NCBI RefSeq assembly: GCF_007035645.1
Contig: NZ_AP019632.1
Span: forward strand, 1,426,001 to 1,490,000
Reading direction: 5' to 3'
From: Enterobacter asburiae
GTDB lineage: Bacteria > Pseudomonadota > Gammaproteobacteria > Enterobacterales > Enterobacteriaceae
Length of the DNA: 64,000 nucleotides
A program made the translations under genes and the position numbers. Below the pieces are notes generated by a model that saw only the letters and a list, made by a program, of their open reading frames with translations, was not told the origin of the DNA and made no database searches. Within the stretch, counting starts at the first letter, position 1. The number at the start of each line of letters is the position of its first letter. This document shows positions 38,055-53,103 of this stretch, piece after piece.

Positions 38055-39461
38055 TTATGCCAGCTGTGACTCCTCTCGGGTCACGATGCGCTCAAACCAG
38101 TCGAGTTCAGAGAGCTTGCAGGCGACCCACTGTTCGGAAAAAGCGTCGCCCAGGCTGTCGGTGAGGTACTGACAGCGGGCAAAGGTCTCAATCGCCTCCT
38201 GCTGAAACAGCGGCAGCGCGGGTTCATCATGCTGCGGTTCGGGCAAATCCTCGTCGTCGATGTTTTCCAGCCCGTACAGCATGCCGGTCAGGATAGTTGC
38301 TGCCACCAGATAGGGATTGGCATCGGCCCCGGCCAGCCGGTACTCGATACGACGGTTGTGGTCATCCGAGCAGGGAATACGCAGGGCGGCGGAGCGGGTG
38401 TTATAGCCCCAGGAGTTAAATACGGGCTCCGTCAGGTTTTTACGCAGGCGACGAAACGCGTTAACGCCCGGCGCAAGAATGGCAACGGAGGCGGGCATCA
38501 GCGCCAGCTGCCCCGCGATGCACAAACGCATCATGCTGTTAAGCGCGTTCACCGGGGAAGCAAAGACGTTTTCGCCGTGACGATTGTTCAGGCTGAAATG
38601 GAAGTGCAAACCGCTGCCGGAAAGCTGGCTGAAAGGCTTCGCCATAAAGTTGGCCTGCAGGCCGTGCTTTTCGGCAACGTAACGGGTCAGGCGACGAAGC
38701 GCCAGCACGCTATCGCAGACCTCAACGACGCGATGGCTGTGCTTCAGGTTTAATTCGTACTGACCGGACTCGGCTTCCGCCACGATCCCGGACAGCGGGA
38801 TGCGCTGCAGGTGCGCCAGCTGTTCCAGCTCGTCAAACAGTGCCGCATGGGCCGTCGTAGTATCCATATGAAAACAGCCCTGATTTTGCGGATCCCGATT
38901 GTCATGTCCCGTCAGATAGAACTCGATTTCCGGGGCAATCACCGGGAAGAGGCCGTGCTGGTGGAAGCGGGCCAGCACGTTCTGCAGTATCACGCGCGGC
39001 TCAAGCGGGCAGGGGGTGTCGTCGCTGTCTTTCATCGTCAGCAGGATCTGCGCGTTGTGCTGCGGATCCTGCGGGCAGGGGCGCAGGGAGCCGGCGACCG
39101 GCACGCAGAGTCGGTCCGGTTCATCATGAAGTGGGGCGGCGATTTTTCCTTTCTGATCCATCGAGTAGACCGAAAGGGGAAAATAACAGCCTTTTTCCAG
39201 GCTCAGCATGCTCTCCACCGACAGACGCTTGCCGCGCATCGTGCCGTTGATATCGTTCAGGTAAACGTCAATGTGTTTCGTCTGGGGGTAGCGTTCCAGA
39301 TAATCTGCCACTTCCACTGAAATGTTGTGCTGCAGGGCGTCAATTTTTTCATCAAGCCAGAGACCGGAATTGAGTGCGCCAGGAAGTGATAAACCGGGAA
39401 AGTTAAAATACGGGCGGAGACTTTTGAGGAAAAACGCATTCATTATTGAGTTCATAGTCAT
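38055..39461 (-). CDS. Glutamine synthetase family protein, PuuA-like
   Basis: A 468-residue protein of the glutamine synthetase superfamily, similar throughout to E. coli gamma-glutamylputrescine synthetase PuuA (472) but clearly a distinct paralogue. Active-site blocks are kept: metal Glu in APEIEFYL and AEAESGQYELNL, ATP/substrate loop SGSGLHFHFSL, SWGYNTRSAALRIP and RRIEYRLAGADANPYL. It probably ligates glutamate to an amine, but the amine is unknown. No other puu gene is near. It is a lone gene between mglC and sanA where E. coli has yeiS-preT-preA. The start is uncertain: ATGs at 39461, 39455 and 39443 all have weak sites. Confidence 0.82.
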   Translation of the reverse strand: MTMNSIMNAFFLKSLRPYFNFPGLSLPGALNSGLWLDEKIDALQHNISVEVADYLERYPQTKHIDVYLNDINGTMRGKRLSVESMLSLEKGCYFPLSVYSMDQKGKIAAPLHDEPDRLCVPVAGSLRPCPQDPQHNAQILLTMKDSDDTPCPLEPRVILQNVLARFHQHGLFPVIAPEIEFYLTGHDNRDPQNQGCFHMDTTTAHAALFDELEQLAHLQRIPLSGIVAEAESGQYELNLKHSHRVVEVCDSVLALRRLTRYVAEKHGLQANFMAKPFSQLSGSGLHFHFSLNNRHGENVFASPVNALNSMMRLCIAGQLALMPASVAILAPGVNAFRRLRKNLTEPVFNSWGYNTRSAALRIPCSDDHNRRIEYRLAGADANPYLVAATILTGMLYGLENIDDEDLPEPQHDEPALPLFQQEAIETFARCQYLTDSLGDAFSEQWVACKLSELDWFERIVTREESQLA

Positions 39462-39567
39462 TCTTCAATGAAGCCGTAGCGGCAGTGAACTCAGCATAAA
39501 AGAGCCGACGTAAAGGGGGGATAAAAAGCGTCAGGCCCGGCGTAAAGAAAGTATAAAGGCGGTCCTG

Positions 39568-40320
<753 letters not shown>

Positions 40321-40383
40321 CTACTTTACCCGCCTGGTTAGCGCAAGAAACAGCGACTCAACTGAGGGGTTTTTCAGCAAACT

Positions 40384-40403
40384 GGCGGGCATTTCTGCCC
40401 GCC
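40384..40403 (-). terminator. Hairpin after cdd
   Basis: GGCGGGCA and TGCCCGCC enclose a GAAA tetraloop (minus strand), 8 bases after the cdd stop. The following bases have only three T in a row, so termination may be partial and let sanA be read. Confidence 0.6.
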
Positions 40404-40410
40404 GGAAGGA

Positions 40411-41295
40411 TTACGCAAGCAGTACGCGGTCAATCGTCGTGCAGCCCAGCGCTTTAAGCGTCGCGGCGGTCGCATCCCACTGAATCAACGGCGCATCGGC
40501 AATTTCTGCCAGAATAGCGCGCTGAATGTCCGGATAGTCATAGCCGTTCAGGCTCAGCAGATTAAGCGCGCCCTGCAGCGGTGGCAGGGTTGGGTTAAAC
40601 GCGGCGTTTTCCGCGTAGCTGCCGCTAAAGATCCGGCCATCGCGGCACTGCAGCGCCACGCCGCTCGGAGACTTGCTGTACGGCGTGTGGCTTTTGTTGG
40701 CCGCGCGAATGGCCGCCTGGCTCAGGTCATCGCCGGACAGGGCGTAACCGTGGTCCTGCTCGTCCATCAGCAGCGTTTTGATCTCCAGATCTTTCGGGCC
40801 AAACGCGTCAGGCAGATAATCCCCCAGCGTGTGCGGCGCGCGGCCCGGCAGGTTGATGCGCAGCTGCAGCCCGCTGTTCAGCTCGTTCATAAACTGACGG
40901 CAGTGGCCGCAGGGGGTATAGTTAACGGTAATGGCGCTCAGGGCTTTTTCACCGCGCAGCCAGGCGTGGCTGATGGCGCTCTGCTCGGCGTGAACCGTTT
41001 GCTGCATGGTCGCGCCCAGGAACTCCATATTGCCACCGAAGTACCAGGTTCCGCTGACGCCGCGCGCAATGGCCCCGACGTTAAAGTGGGAGAGATCGGC
41101 CCGCGCGCAGGCGGCAGCCAGAGGAAGCAGTGCGAAAGCCAGCGCGTCTTCGTCCAGTCCCGTTGCCTGTTTCAGCATCGTGACCTGCTCCGCGGTCAGC
41201 AGGGCGGGGAAGTGTGCATCTGCCAGAACGGGAGCCAGGGCTGACTGCAAATTCTCTGCAAGCTGGGCGAAAGCAGCTTGAAAACGTGGGTGCAT
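40411..41295 (-). CDS. cdd: Cytidine deaminase Cdd
   Basis: Cdd deaminates cytidine and deoxycytidine in pyrimidine salvage. The 294-residue protein equals E. coli Cdd. Active-site residues are intact: zinc ligand His102 and proton-shuttling Glu104 in [10 protein letters not shown], and zinc ligands Cys129 and Cys132 in PCGHC. A non-catalytic C-terminal copy of the fold completes the chain, as in other enterobacteria. Upstream are a CRP-like site and an inverted repeat resembling the CRP/CytR arrangement of E. coli cdd. Confidence 0.97.
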   Translation of the reverse strand: MHPRFQAAFAQLAENLQSALAPVLADAHFPALLTAEQVTMLKQATGLDEDALAFALLPLAAACARADLSHFNVGAIARGVSGTWYFGGNMEFLGATMQQTVHAEQSAISHAWLRGEKALSAITVNYTPCGHCRQFMNELNSGLQLRINLPGRAPHTLGDYLPDAFGPKDLEIKTLLMDEQDHGYALSGDDLSQAAIRAANKSHTPYSKSPSGVALQCRDGRIFSGSYAENAAFNPTLPPLQGALNLLSLNGYDYPDIQRAILAEIADAPLIQWDATAATLKALGCTTIDRVLLA

Positions 41296-41354
41296 GGCGT
41301 TTGCCTCATAAGGGTTAATGGATCGGTAGTTTACGGAGCCGTCAGGGCTTTATA

Positions 41355-41370
41355 TGTGATCCACTTCTCA
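41355..41370 (-). promoter_or_regulatory. CRP-like site upstream of cdd
   Basis: TGTGA-TCCACT-TCTCA matches the CRP consensus in 9 of 10 fixed positions. It lies about 60 bases before the cdd start codon. Confidence 0.65.
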
Positions 41371-41399
41371 TTATGTATGCAACTTATGAAATCAAAATG

Positions 41400-41424
41400 A
41401 AATTTGCGCGACGCATCGCAAATT

Positions 41425-41425
<1 letters not shown>
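41400..41425 (-). promoter_or_regulatory. Inverted repeat upstream of cdd, possible CytR/CRP site
   Basis: AAATTTGCG and CGCAAATTT are exact inverted 9-base arms 8 bases apart. The ATGCG/TTGCG elements resemble CytR half-sites. The right end touches the yohK stop codon. Confidence 0.5.
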
Positions 41426-42548
<1,123 letters not shown>

Positions 42549-42703
42549 TTAAACCCAAAAATGTGCCACGGATCACATCATGAAATTTGAGCATACCAGA
42601 CATTCCAGAATGGAACGTCTGGTATCACCGCACAGGGGCAGGCTACAGTTTAGAGGAAAGGGCGTGCGGTGGCGAAGTGACGAGCCAGAGAAATGCCTCT
42701 GAG

Positions 42704-43420
42704 TCAGGCCTCGCGTTGGGCGACGAGTTTATCCAGAAAAGAAAACAGCACCTGATTCATTTCTTGATAATCATGCGAGCGAAGTTTTTCCGCCGTTTCG
42801 ACAAAACGAAATTCAGCCGCGCGGCGGAGATCGTTCTGCGAATGTTCAATCAGCAGCTCAACCACCTCCGGCGTCAGTTCCATATGACACTGAAAACCGT
42901 AAACCCGTTCGCCATATTGCACGATCTGACGGGGGCAGCCCTCGCTGTAAGCCAGCACTTTAGCCTGCGGCGTCAACCCTGGCATGTCGTTATGCCAGTG
43001 TCCGACGTTCAGCTCGTGGCCAAAATCCTCAAACAGCGGGTTCGCCTTGCCAGCATCTGTGAGCCTGACGGGAAATTTGCCGATCTCTTTTTCCGGGCTA
43101 TGGCAAAACGCTGCGCCCAGCGCTTCACCGATAAGCTGCGAGCCCAGACAAACGCCAATCACCGTTTTACCTGCCTCTATTGCGCGGCCGATGAGCCGCA
43201 TTTCCGCCTGCGCGTCAAACCAGGGGCACTCCTGAAGCGTGGTGGCAGGTGACTGCGGGCCTCCCATGATGATAAGCAAGTCTGTGCTCTGCAGATCCTC
43301 GGGTAACGGATCGCCCTGATAAACTCTGGAGTAGCTCATACTACAGCCGCGATTTTCCCCCCAGACTTCATATGCGCCTGGCGCTTCGAAATATTCATGA
43401 ATGATAAAATGAATGTGCAT
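42704..43420 (-). CDS. Class I glutamine amidotransferase-like protein
   Basis: A 238-residue stand-alone protein of the class I glutamine amidotransferase (GMP synthase-like) family. The triad is complete: nucleophile Cys91 in GVCLGSQL, and His179 and Glu181 in GFQCHMELT. The oxyanion block MGGPQSP is near residues 52-58. Such proteins hydrolyse glutamine or gamma-glutamyl compounds (for example PuuD-like or YfeJ-like), but the substrate here is unknown. GGAGAG precedes its ATG. It is divergent from an AraC-type regulator across only 59 bases. E. coli K-12 lacks this pair between yohJ and dusC. Confidence 0.85.
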   Translation of the reverse strand: MHIHFIIHEYFEAPGAYEVWGENRGCSMSYSRVYQGDPLPEDLQSTDLLIIMGGPQSPATTLQECPWFDAQAEMRLIGRAIEAGKTVIGVCLGSQLIGEALGAAFCHSPEKEIGKFPVRLTDAGKANPLFEDFGHELNVGHWHNDMPGLTPQAKVLAYSEGCPRQIVQYGERVYGFQCHMELTPEVVELLIEHSQNDLRRAAEFRFVETAEKLRSHDYQEMNQVLFSFLDKLVAQREA

Positions 43421-43479
43421 TGCGTCTCTCTCCGGTTACGTGTACAAGCAGCATCATAAGAGGAAGGGAGGAATGTGAA

Positions 43480-44277
43480 ATGCCAACCGTTATCGATAAA
43501 ACGCCAATTCACGACGATGCCATCGGATGGTCCAGAGGGGCTATTAGCTATACGCGCGGCGAAGTGGATCCCCCTCACCAGCATCCACAGGGGCAACTTT
43601 TGTTTGCCATCAAAGGGGGGATGCTGGTCGAAACCGGCAATAAGCGTTGGGTCATACCGCCACAGCGCGCGCTCTGGATCCCTCCCTTTCAGGAGCATAC
43701 CTACAGCGTGTTATCCGCAACGGAGCTCCGCGCGGTCTGGTTTAGCCCCGCGCTGATATCGCAATGCCGATCTTTTAAACGGAAAGAAGAGGTTCACGTG
43801 ATTATGGCGACGGCGTTGTTCAAAGAGCTGATTGCCGGGCTGTTCAGTGCGCAATACCGGCCAGCCAGCCAGCGCAGCATGGCCGTTTTGCTGCTCGAAA
43901 TCCTCAGCGAGGCGCAGCAGATTTCGGCCGAATTACCGATGCCCGTGGATGAGCGGTTACATCGCGTTGCCTGTGACATCATTGCCAGCAATTTCTGGGA
44001 CGTTTCGATGGACAGGCTGGCGGAACAGGCCGCGATGTCTGAACGCACATTCTCACGCGCCTTTATCAAAGATACCGGGTTTAGCTTCCGGGCCTGGCGA
44101 CAGCGCGCAAGGATTTGTGCCTCGCTGGACCTGCTCGCCAACGGATACCCGGTTAAGCAGGTGGCCTGGATGCTGGGGTTTTCCGGGCAGGCGGCATTTG
44201 CGGCGGCGTTTCGCGCCATTGTGGGGGCAACGCCGGCTGACTTTCTCCCTGAACAGAAGCGCTTCCCAGCGATATAG
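43480..44277 (+). CDS. AraC family transcriptional regulator
   Basis: A 265-residue AraC/XylS-type regulator. The N-terminal cupin (about 10-105) has PPHQHPQGQLLFAIKGGMLVE-type ligand-binding sequence, and the C-terminal double helix-turn-helix (about 165-262) has MDRLAEQAAMSERTFSRAF and a second motif VKQVAWMLGFSGQAAFAAAF. It resembles the cupin-AraC group to which NimR belongs. The start at 43480 (MPTVIDKTP) has GGAGG 7 bases upstream; the frame is open back to 43420. Facing the amidotransferase gene, it probably controls it (inference). Confidence 0.88.
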   Translation: MPTVIDKTPIHDDAIGWSRGAISYTRGEVDPPHQHPQGQLLFAIKGGMLVETGNKRWVIPPQRALWIPPFQEHTYSVLSATELRAVWFSPALISQCRSFKRKEEVHVIMATALFKELIAGLFSAQYRPASQRSMAVLLLEILSEAQQISAELPMPVDERLHRVACDIIASNFWDVSMDRLAEQAAMSERTFSRAFIKDTGFSFRAWRQRARICASLDLLANGYPVKQVAWMLGFSGQAAFAAAFRAIVGATPADFLPEQKRFPAI

Positions 44278-44319
44278 AGAGCGGCTACTATAGCGCGTCT
44301 TTTTTTCACAGGTACTGCT

Positions 44320-45252
44320 ATGCGTGTTTTACTGGCCCCAATGGAAGGCGTGCTCGACTCCCTCGTGCGCGAGCTTCTGACCGAGGTGAACGATTACGAT
44401 CTCTGCGTGACGGAGTTTCTGCGCGTGGTCGATATGCTGCTGCCGGTAAAATCCTTCTTCCGCCTGTGCCCCGAGCTGCACAACCAGAGCCGGACCTCTT
44501 CCGGCACGCTGGTGCGTATTCAGCTGCTCGGCCAGTATCCTGAATGGCTGGCGGAAAACGCCGCCCGCGCGGTTGAGCTGGGCTCTTACGGGGTGGATCT
44601 CAACTGCGGCTGCCCGTCGAAGCTGGTGAACGGCAGCGGCGGCGGGGCGACGTTGCTGAAAGATCCTGAGCTGATTTACCGCGGCGCGAAGGCCATGCGT
44701 GAGGCCGTGCCTTCGCATTTGCCGGTGACGGTGAAGGTGCGCCTGGGATGGGACAGCGACGCGCGGCAGTTTGAAATCGCCGATGCGGTGCAGCAGGCCG
44801 GGGCCACCGAGCTGGTGGTGCATGGCCGCACCAAAGAAGATGGCTACAAGGCCGAGCGCATTAACTGGCAGGCGATCGGTGAGATCCGCAAGCGCCTCAC
44901 CATTCCGGTGATCGCCAACGGTGAAATCTGGGATTATGAGAGCGCGCAGGCCTGTCTGAAGGCCACCGGCTGCGATGCGGTGATGATCGGTCGCGGCGCC
45001 CTGAATGTGCCGAACCTCAGCCGGGTGGTGAAATATAACGAGCCGCGAATGCCGTGGGAAGACGTCGTCACGCTGCTGCAAAAATACAGCCGACTGGAAA
45101 AGCAGGGCGATACCGGTTTGTATCACGTCGCGCGAATTAAACAGTGGCTGAGCTATTTACGCAAAGAGTACGATGAAGCGCTGGGATTATTTCAGGAAAT
45201 TCGGACATTGCAGACTTCGTCTGATATTGCCCGGGTGATTCAGTCAAAATAA
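44320..45252 (+). CDS. dusC: tRNA-dihydrouridine(16) synthase DusC
   Basis: DusC reduces uridine 16 to dihydrouridine in tRNA using FMN and NADPH. The 310-residue protein has an N-terminal TIM barrel with catalytic Cys98 in [11 protein letters not shown]-binding VKVRLGW and [10 protein letters not shown] blocks, and a C-terminal helical tRNA-binding domain. E. coli DusC has 315 residues. Downstream is the inserted beta-glucoside operon; in E. coli mdtQ follows instead. Confidence 0.96.
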   Translation: MRVLLAPMEGVLDSLVRELLTEVNDYDLCVTEFLRVVDMLLPVKSFFRLCPELHNQSRTSSGTLVRIQLLGQYPEWLAENAARAVELGSYGVDLNCGCPSKLVNGSGGGATLLKDPELIYRGAKAMREAVPSHLPVTVKVRLGWDSDARQFEIADAVQQAGATELVVHGRTKEDGYKAERINWQAIGEIRKRLTIPVIANGEIWDYESAQACLKATGCDAVMIGRGALNVPNLSRVVKYNEPRMPWEDVVTLLQKYSRLEKQGDTGLYHVARIKQWLSYLRKEYDEALGLFQEIRTLQTSSDIARVIQSK

Positions 45253-45346
45253 TAAGCGTTAAATTGCTCACACTTTTTTAAATCAGAAAACAGTTCAGGT
45301 TTTCAACGTGGCGCGACGGTGTTAAGGTGCCACTGTTTTCAACGCA

Positions 45347-45421
45347 GGATTGTTACTGGTTAACAGGCAAAACCTAAGCGTTTCACAGCATTTTCGCTGT
45401 GGAGCGCTTAGGTTTTTTTTT
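45347..45421 (+). promoter_or_regulatory. RAT 1 and terminator before the porin gene
   Basis: The ribonucleic antiterminator begins GGATTGTTACTGG and ends CAGGCAAAACCT (45347-45375). It overlaps the left arm AACCTAAGCG (45371-45380) of a terminator whose right arm is CGCTTAGGTT (45405-45414), followed by a T tract. An inner stem CACAGC/GCTGTG adds stability. Binding of the BglG-type protein to the RAT would block the terminator. Confidence 0.9.
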
Positions 45422-45554
45422 GCCTCTCGTTTACGCAGGAGAGAAATTTGGCTTAGCGCTTTTTACTGATTTTAAAAAAATGAAATATCGACAGGAAATA
45501 GAAAAATTTCCTGCGGCCGGTTACGCACAAAATACTCAATCACAGGTTGTTATT

Positions 45555-46901
45555 ATGGCATATAAAAATAAATTCTTTGCGCTCGCCTTATTAGCGATAT
45601 CCCCGCTGTCGGTGGCGCAAGACTGGAACGGAACGGTATTAGGTTTTGAAGATCCACCGGAGCCTGTTCTGGGCGAAATGCTCGGCATACGTAAAATCCT
45701 CAACGATAACGGTTTTACCTGGAATCTCGGATACCTGAATGAAATTGGCTGGAACGGCGGTGGCGGATATAACCACGACTCCCACGTGGCCTATATTGAC
45801 CAGTTTGCGCTGACCTTCAACCAGGACCTGGAGCGACGGACCGGTATCCCGGACGCGCGTATCGAGGGGAATATCGTCAACCGTAACCACAATGACGACC
45901 TTACCACCAAACGCGTGCAGGACCCGCGCGTTAACTTTAACGATCTGACCCAGGAGAGCTGGGGCGGGCAGTCGATTACCCGTCTGGGCTGGCTGACCTT
46001 TGCCCGCAGCTTTGACGACCGGCGTCTGACCTGGCGCATCGGGATGATGAACAAGGTGCAGACCTTCGATCAAATCACCCCCTGTGATTTCCAGCTCCTG
46101 TCGCAGTGCGGCGGGAAGTCAGCCAACTCGCTGACGTGGAATAACTGGAACGTTCACACCTGGGGCACCACGCTTGCGTATAAATTAACGCCGACGCTGA
46201 CCCTGAAGGGCGGCGTGATGGAGCAAAATCCCGAGGCCTCCAGCCGCAGCCACGCGTGGAGCTGGTCGACGAAGGGCAGCAAAGGGGTCTTACTGCCGGT
46301 TGAAATCGAAGCGCGTCCGCTGATTAACGGCCTGCCGGGCGCGTATAACCTGGGCGTGGTGTTTACCAACGCGCCGCAAACCGATCTCTATCGCGGCAAA
46401 TCCGGCGGGGCGGGCGCGACGGACCCGAACGGCTTTGATACCCACAGCCGGACCTGGTTCATGTACGCCGGGCTGAACCAGCAGCTTACGCAGCATCAGG
46501 ATGACCCGAGTCGCGGGTTGAGCACCTCTTTCAGCATGAGCCTTGCGGATCAGAGTACCAACTACATGCACCAGGTTTACGCCGCCTCGCTGCGCTACCG
46601 CGGGCTTTTTGACGCGCGGCCGGAAGACTGGATTGGCTTCGGGCTAACCTGGATTGATATGAGCAGCCAGTACGCCCGCAACCAGCGCTATATGAACAGC
46701 CTGAGCGGCGTGTCGGACTATAACGATCCGGAGTATCACCCGGAGCCAGGCCACTCCCTGAACGGTGAGTTTTATTATCGCTTCCGTCCGGTGTCGTGGC
46801 TGGAGCTGCAGCCGGGCATTCAGTACTGGCACCATCCCGGCGGGGTCAGTCGCACCCAGGATGCCTGGGTTACCGAGCTGAAAACGGTGGTGAGCTTCTG
46901 A
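45555..46901 (+). CDS. OprB-type carbohydrate-selective outer-membrane porin
   Basis: A 448-residue precursor of the OprB carbohydrate porin family. It has a signal peptide MAYKNKFFALALLAISPLSVAQ cut near residue 22, strongly amphipathic beta strands throughout and a C-terminal Phe (KTVVSF) for assembly by BAM. The internal block GYNHDSHVAYIDQFALTFNQ and the EWIGFGLTW-like DWIGFGLTW stretch resemble OprB. The frame is open 52 codons upstream, but only the ATG at 45555 puts the signal peptide at the N-terminus; its ribosome site is weak. Role: diffusion of beta-glucosides. First gene of the operon, gated by RAT 1. Confidence 0.82.
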   Translation: MAYKNKFFALALLAISPLSVAQDWNGTVLGFEDPPEPVLGEMLGIRKILNDNGFTWNLGYLNEIGWNGGGGYNHDSHVAYIDQFALTFNQDLERRTGIPDARIEGNIVNRNHNDDLTTKRVQDPRVNFNDLTQESWGGQSITRLGWLTFARSFDDRRLTWRIGMMNKVQTFDQITPCDFQLLSQCGGKSANSLTWNNWNVHTWGTTLAYKLTPTLTLKGGVMEQNPEASSRSHAWSWSTKGSKGVLLPVEIEARPLINGLPGAYNLGVVFTNAPQTDLYRGKSGGAGATDPNGFDTHSRTWFMYAGLNQQLTQHQDDPSRGLSTSFSMSLADQSTNYMHQVYAASLRYRGLFDARPEDWIGFGLTWIDMSSQYARNQRYMNSLSGVSDYNDPEYHPEPGHSLNGEFYYRFRPVSWLELQPGIQYWHHPGGVSRTQDAWVTELKTVVSF

Positions 46902-46987
46902 TATCACCGTAGCAAGTTCGATCCGCGTCACGTTTCTGACGCGTGATGCATTGAGGCTATGAATGAAACTGATAGAGTGCCAGAACT

Positions 46988-47901
<914 letters not shown>

Positions 47902-47912
47902 GCCTCAAAACA

Positions 47913-51299
<3,387 letters not shown>

Positions 51300-51310
51300 T
51301 ATTAATGACG

Positions 51311-51333
51311 TTGCCCGGCTCTGAGCCGGGCAA
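51311..51333. terminator. Hairpin between the bgl operon and yohP
   Basis: TTGCCCGGCT and AGCCGGGCAA enclose 3 bases. It lies between the two converging stops (51299 and 51339). No T tract follows on either strand, so termination strength is doubtful. Confidence 0.55.
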
Positions 51334-51338
51334 ATAGA

Positions 51339-51422
51339 TCAGAAAATCATCTTGAATACGCCGGTAACCACTAAGAGCCCTATCAGAAATATAATTAAAA
51401 TAACCCACAGTAATATTTTCAT
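51339..51422 (-). CDS. yohP: Small inner-membrane protein YohP (27 residues)
   Basis: This 27-codon frame encodes a single hydrophobic helix starting MKILLWVILIIFLIG and ending GVFKMIF, almost identical to E. coli YohP, a membrane protein used as a model for mRNA- and SRP-dependent small-protein insertion. GGGAG lies 6 bases before the ATG. In E. coli it also sits beside mdtQ. A plausible extended -10 TGCTACACT (minus strand, 51454-51462) fits sigma-S or sigma-70. It is too short for usual gene finders. Confidence 0.93.
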   Translation of the reverse strand: MKILLWVILIIFLIGLLVVTGVFKMIF

Positions 51423-51625
51423 TCCTTTCTCCCGCTCATGTATGTCCTGAATAAGTGTAGCAGCGTATTTATATTTGGCGTGAATGCATTGAATTTAATC
51501 ATTCTTTTTGGGAATAAATTTCCGGGTATTAAAATGTATGACAATTTGCGGATTGCCACGCGTTACTAAAAAAATGAACGATATCGAGCGTAACGTGCGC
51601 CTTTATTTTTTGAGTGTATGGCGTC

Positions 51626-53053
51626 ATGAAACGTTCTCTTATTTTATCTCTGAGTGCACCCTTCGCTTTTATTCTGGTAGCCTGTGCGCCTGAACATGCC
51701 ACGGTGTCTCCCATTAAAACGCAAACCGCTGCGGCGTCGGTGAATACGGTTCTGAATCATCAGGACTGGCCGAAGAATGAGTGGTGGAAAGCGTATAACG
51801 ATCCCCAGCTTAACGGGCTGATTGCGAAAGCGTTGAGCGATGCGCCGGATATGCAGATTGCCCGTCAGCGCATTACGCTTGCCGAAGCCCAGGCCAAAGC
51901 CGCAATGGCCGCTGACGGTCCGCAGATTGATTTTTCCGCCGATGCGGAACGCCAGAAAATGTCCGCCGAAGGGCTGATGGGGCCTTTCGCCCTTACCGAC
52001 CCGGCTGCAGGCACCACCGGGCCGTGGTACACCAACGGCACCTTCGGCCTGACCGCAGGCTGGGATCTCGATCTGTGGGGAAAAAATCGCGCCCGGGTCG
52101 AGGCCCGGATTGGCAAAGTGAATGCGCAAAAAGCGGAGCTGGAGCAGACCCGCCAGCTGCTGGCCAGCAGCGTGGCGCGGCTCTACTGGGAGTGGCAAAC
52201 TCAGGCCGCCGCAGGGGAGGTTCTCGCGCAGATCAAACATGAGCAGGACAACATAATCGGCGCCGACCGCGAACTGTATCAGCACGGGATCACCTCCTCC
52301 GTTGAAGGGGTGGAAACCGATATCGACGCCAGCAAAACCGAAGAACAGCTGGCAGAAGTCAACGGGAAGATGAAAGCCGTTGAGGCGCGTCTGGTCGCGC
52401 TGACGAATTCTTCCTCCGTAACGCTTACGCGGCATGCGCTGCCGACGGTTGACGCCGCGCTACCGCCGACGCTCGGTTATGAACTGCTGGCACGCCGTCC
52501 CGATCTTCAGGAGGCGCACTGGTATATCGAAGCCTCCATGAGCGAGGTGGAGGCCGCCAGAGCGGCTTTCTACCCTGACGTGAACCTGATGGCGTTCTTA
52601 CAGCAGGATGCCCTCCATCTGAGCGATCTGTTTCGCGCTTCAGCGCAGCAGATGGGCGTGACCGCCGGGCTGACGCTGCCGACGCTGCCGATCTTCGACA
52701 GCGGCAGGCTGAACGCCAGCCTGGATATCGCCCAGGCGCAGAACAATCTCTCGGTCGCGAACTACAACAAAGCGGTGGTCGAAGCGGTCAATCAGGTGGC
52801 GCGCACGGCCAGTGAAGTCGAAACGCTGACGGCGAAGAACCACCATCAGCAGCAGGTTGAAAAAGATGCGGCGCGGGTTGTGGCGCTGGCGCAGGCGCGC
52901 TTCAGCGCGGGGATCGTTGCGGGCTCGCGGGTCAGTGAAGCCAGGATCCCGGCCCTCAGGGAAGACCTCGCCGGATTGTTGCTGAAAGGCCAGTATGTCG
53001 ACGCCACGCTGCAGCTGACGTCGGCGCTGGGCGGCGGCTATCATCATGGCTAA
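51626..53053 (+). CDS. mdtQ: RND/NodT-type outer-membrane efflux lipoprotein MdtQ
   Basis: A 475-residue TolC-like outer-membrane factor of the NodT/OEP family. A lipobox ILVAC puts lipidated Cys20 after the signal peptide. Two OEP repeats (about 60-240 and 280-470) contain the conserved NGTFGLTAGWDLDLWGKN, YWEWQTQAA and IFDSGRLNA segments. In E. coli K-12 mdtQ is annotated as a pseudogene; here it is intact. No membrane-fusion or RND pump gene is adjacent, so its partner must be elsewhere. The ATG at 51626 is chosen because it puts the lipobox at the usual place; the ribosome site is poor. Confidence 0.9.
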   Translation: MKRSLILSLSAPFAFILVACAPEHATVSPIKTQTAAASVNTVLNHQDWPKNEWWKAYNDPQLNGLIAKALSDAPDMQIARQRITLAEAQAKAAMAADGPQIDFSADAERQKMSAEGLMGPFALTDPAAGTTGPWYTNGTFGLTAGWDLDLWGKNRARVEARIGKVNAQKAELEQTRQLLASSVARLYWEWQTQAAAGEVLAQIKHEQDNIIGADRELYQHGITSSVEGVETDIDASKTEEQLAEVNGKMKAVEARLVALTNSSSVTLTRHALPTVDAALPPTLGYELLARRPDLQEAHWYIEASMSEVEAARAAFYPDVNLMAFLQQDALHLSDLFRASAQQMGVTAGLTLPTLPIFDSGRLNASLDIAQAQNNLSVANYNKAVVEAVNQVARTASEVETLTAKNHHQQQVEKDAARVVALAQARFSAGIVAGSRVSEARIPALREDLAGLLLKGQYVDATLQLTSALGGGYHHG

Positions 53054-53103
53054 AAATGGTCATTATCTATACTTACCTCTTTGCAGTTTTTCAGGAGGTG
53101 AGT

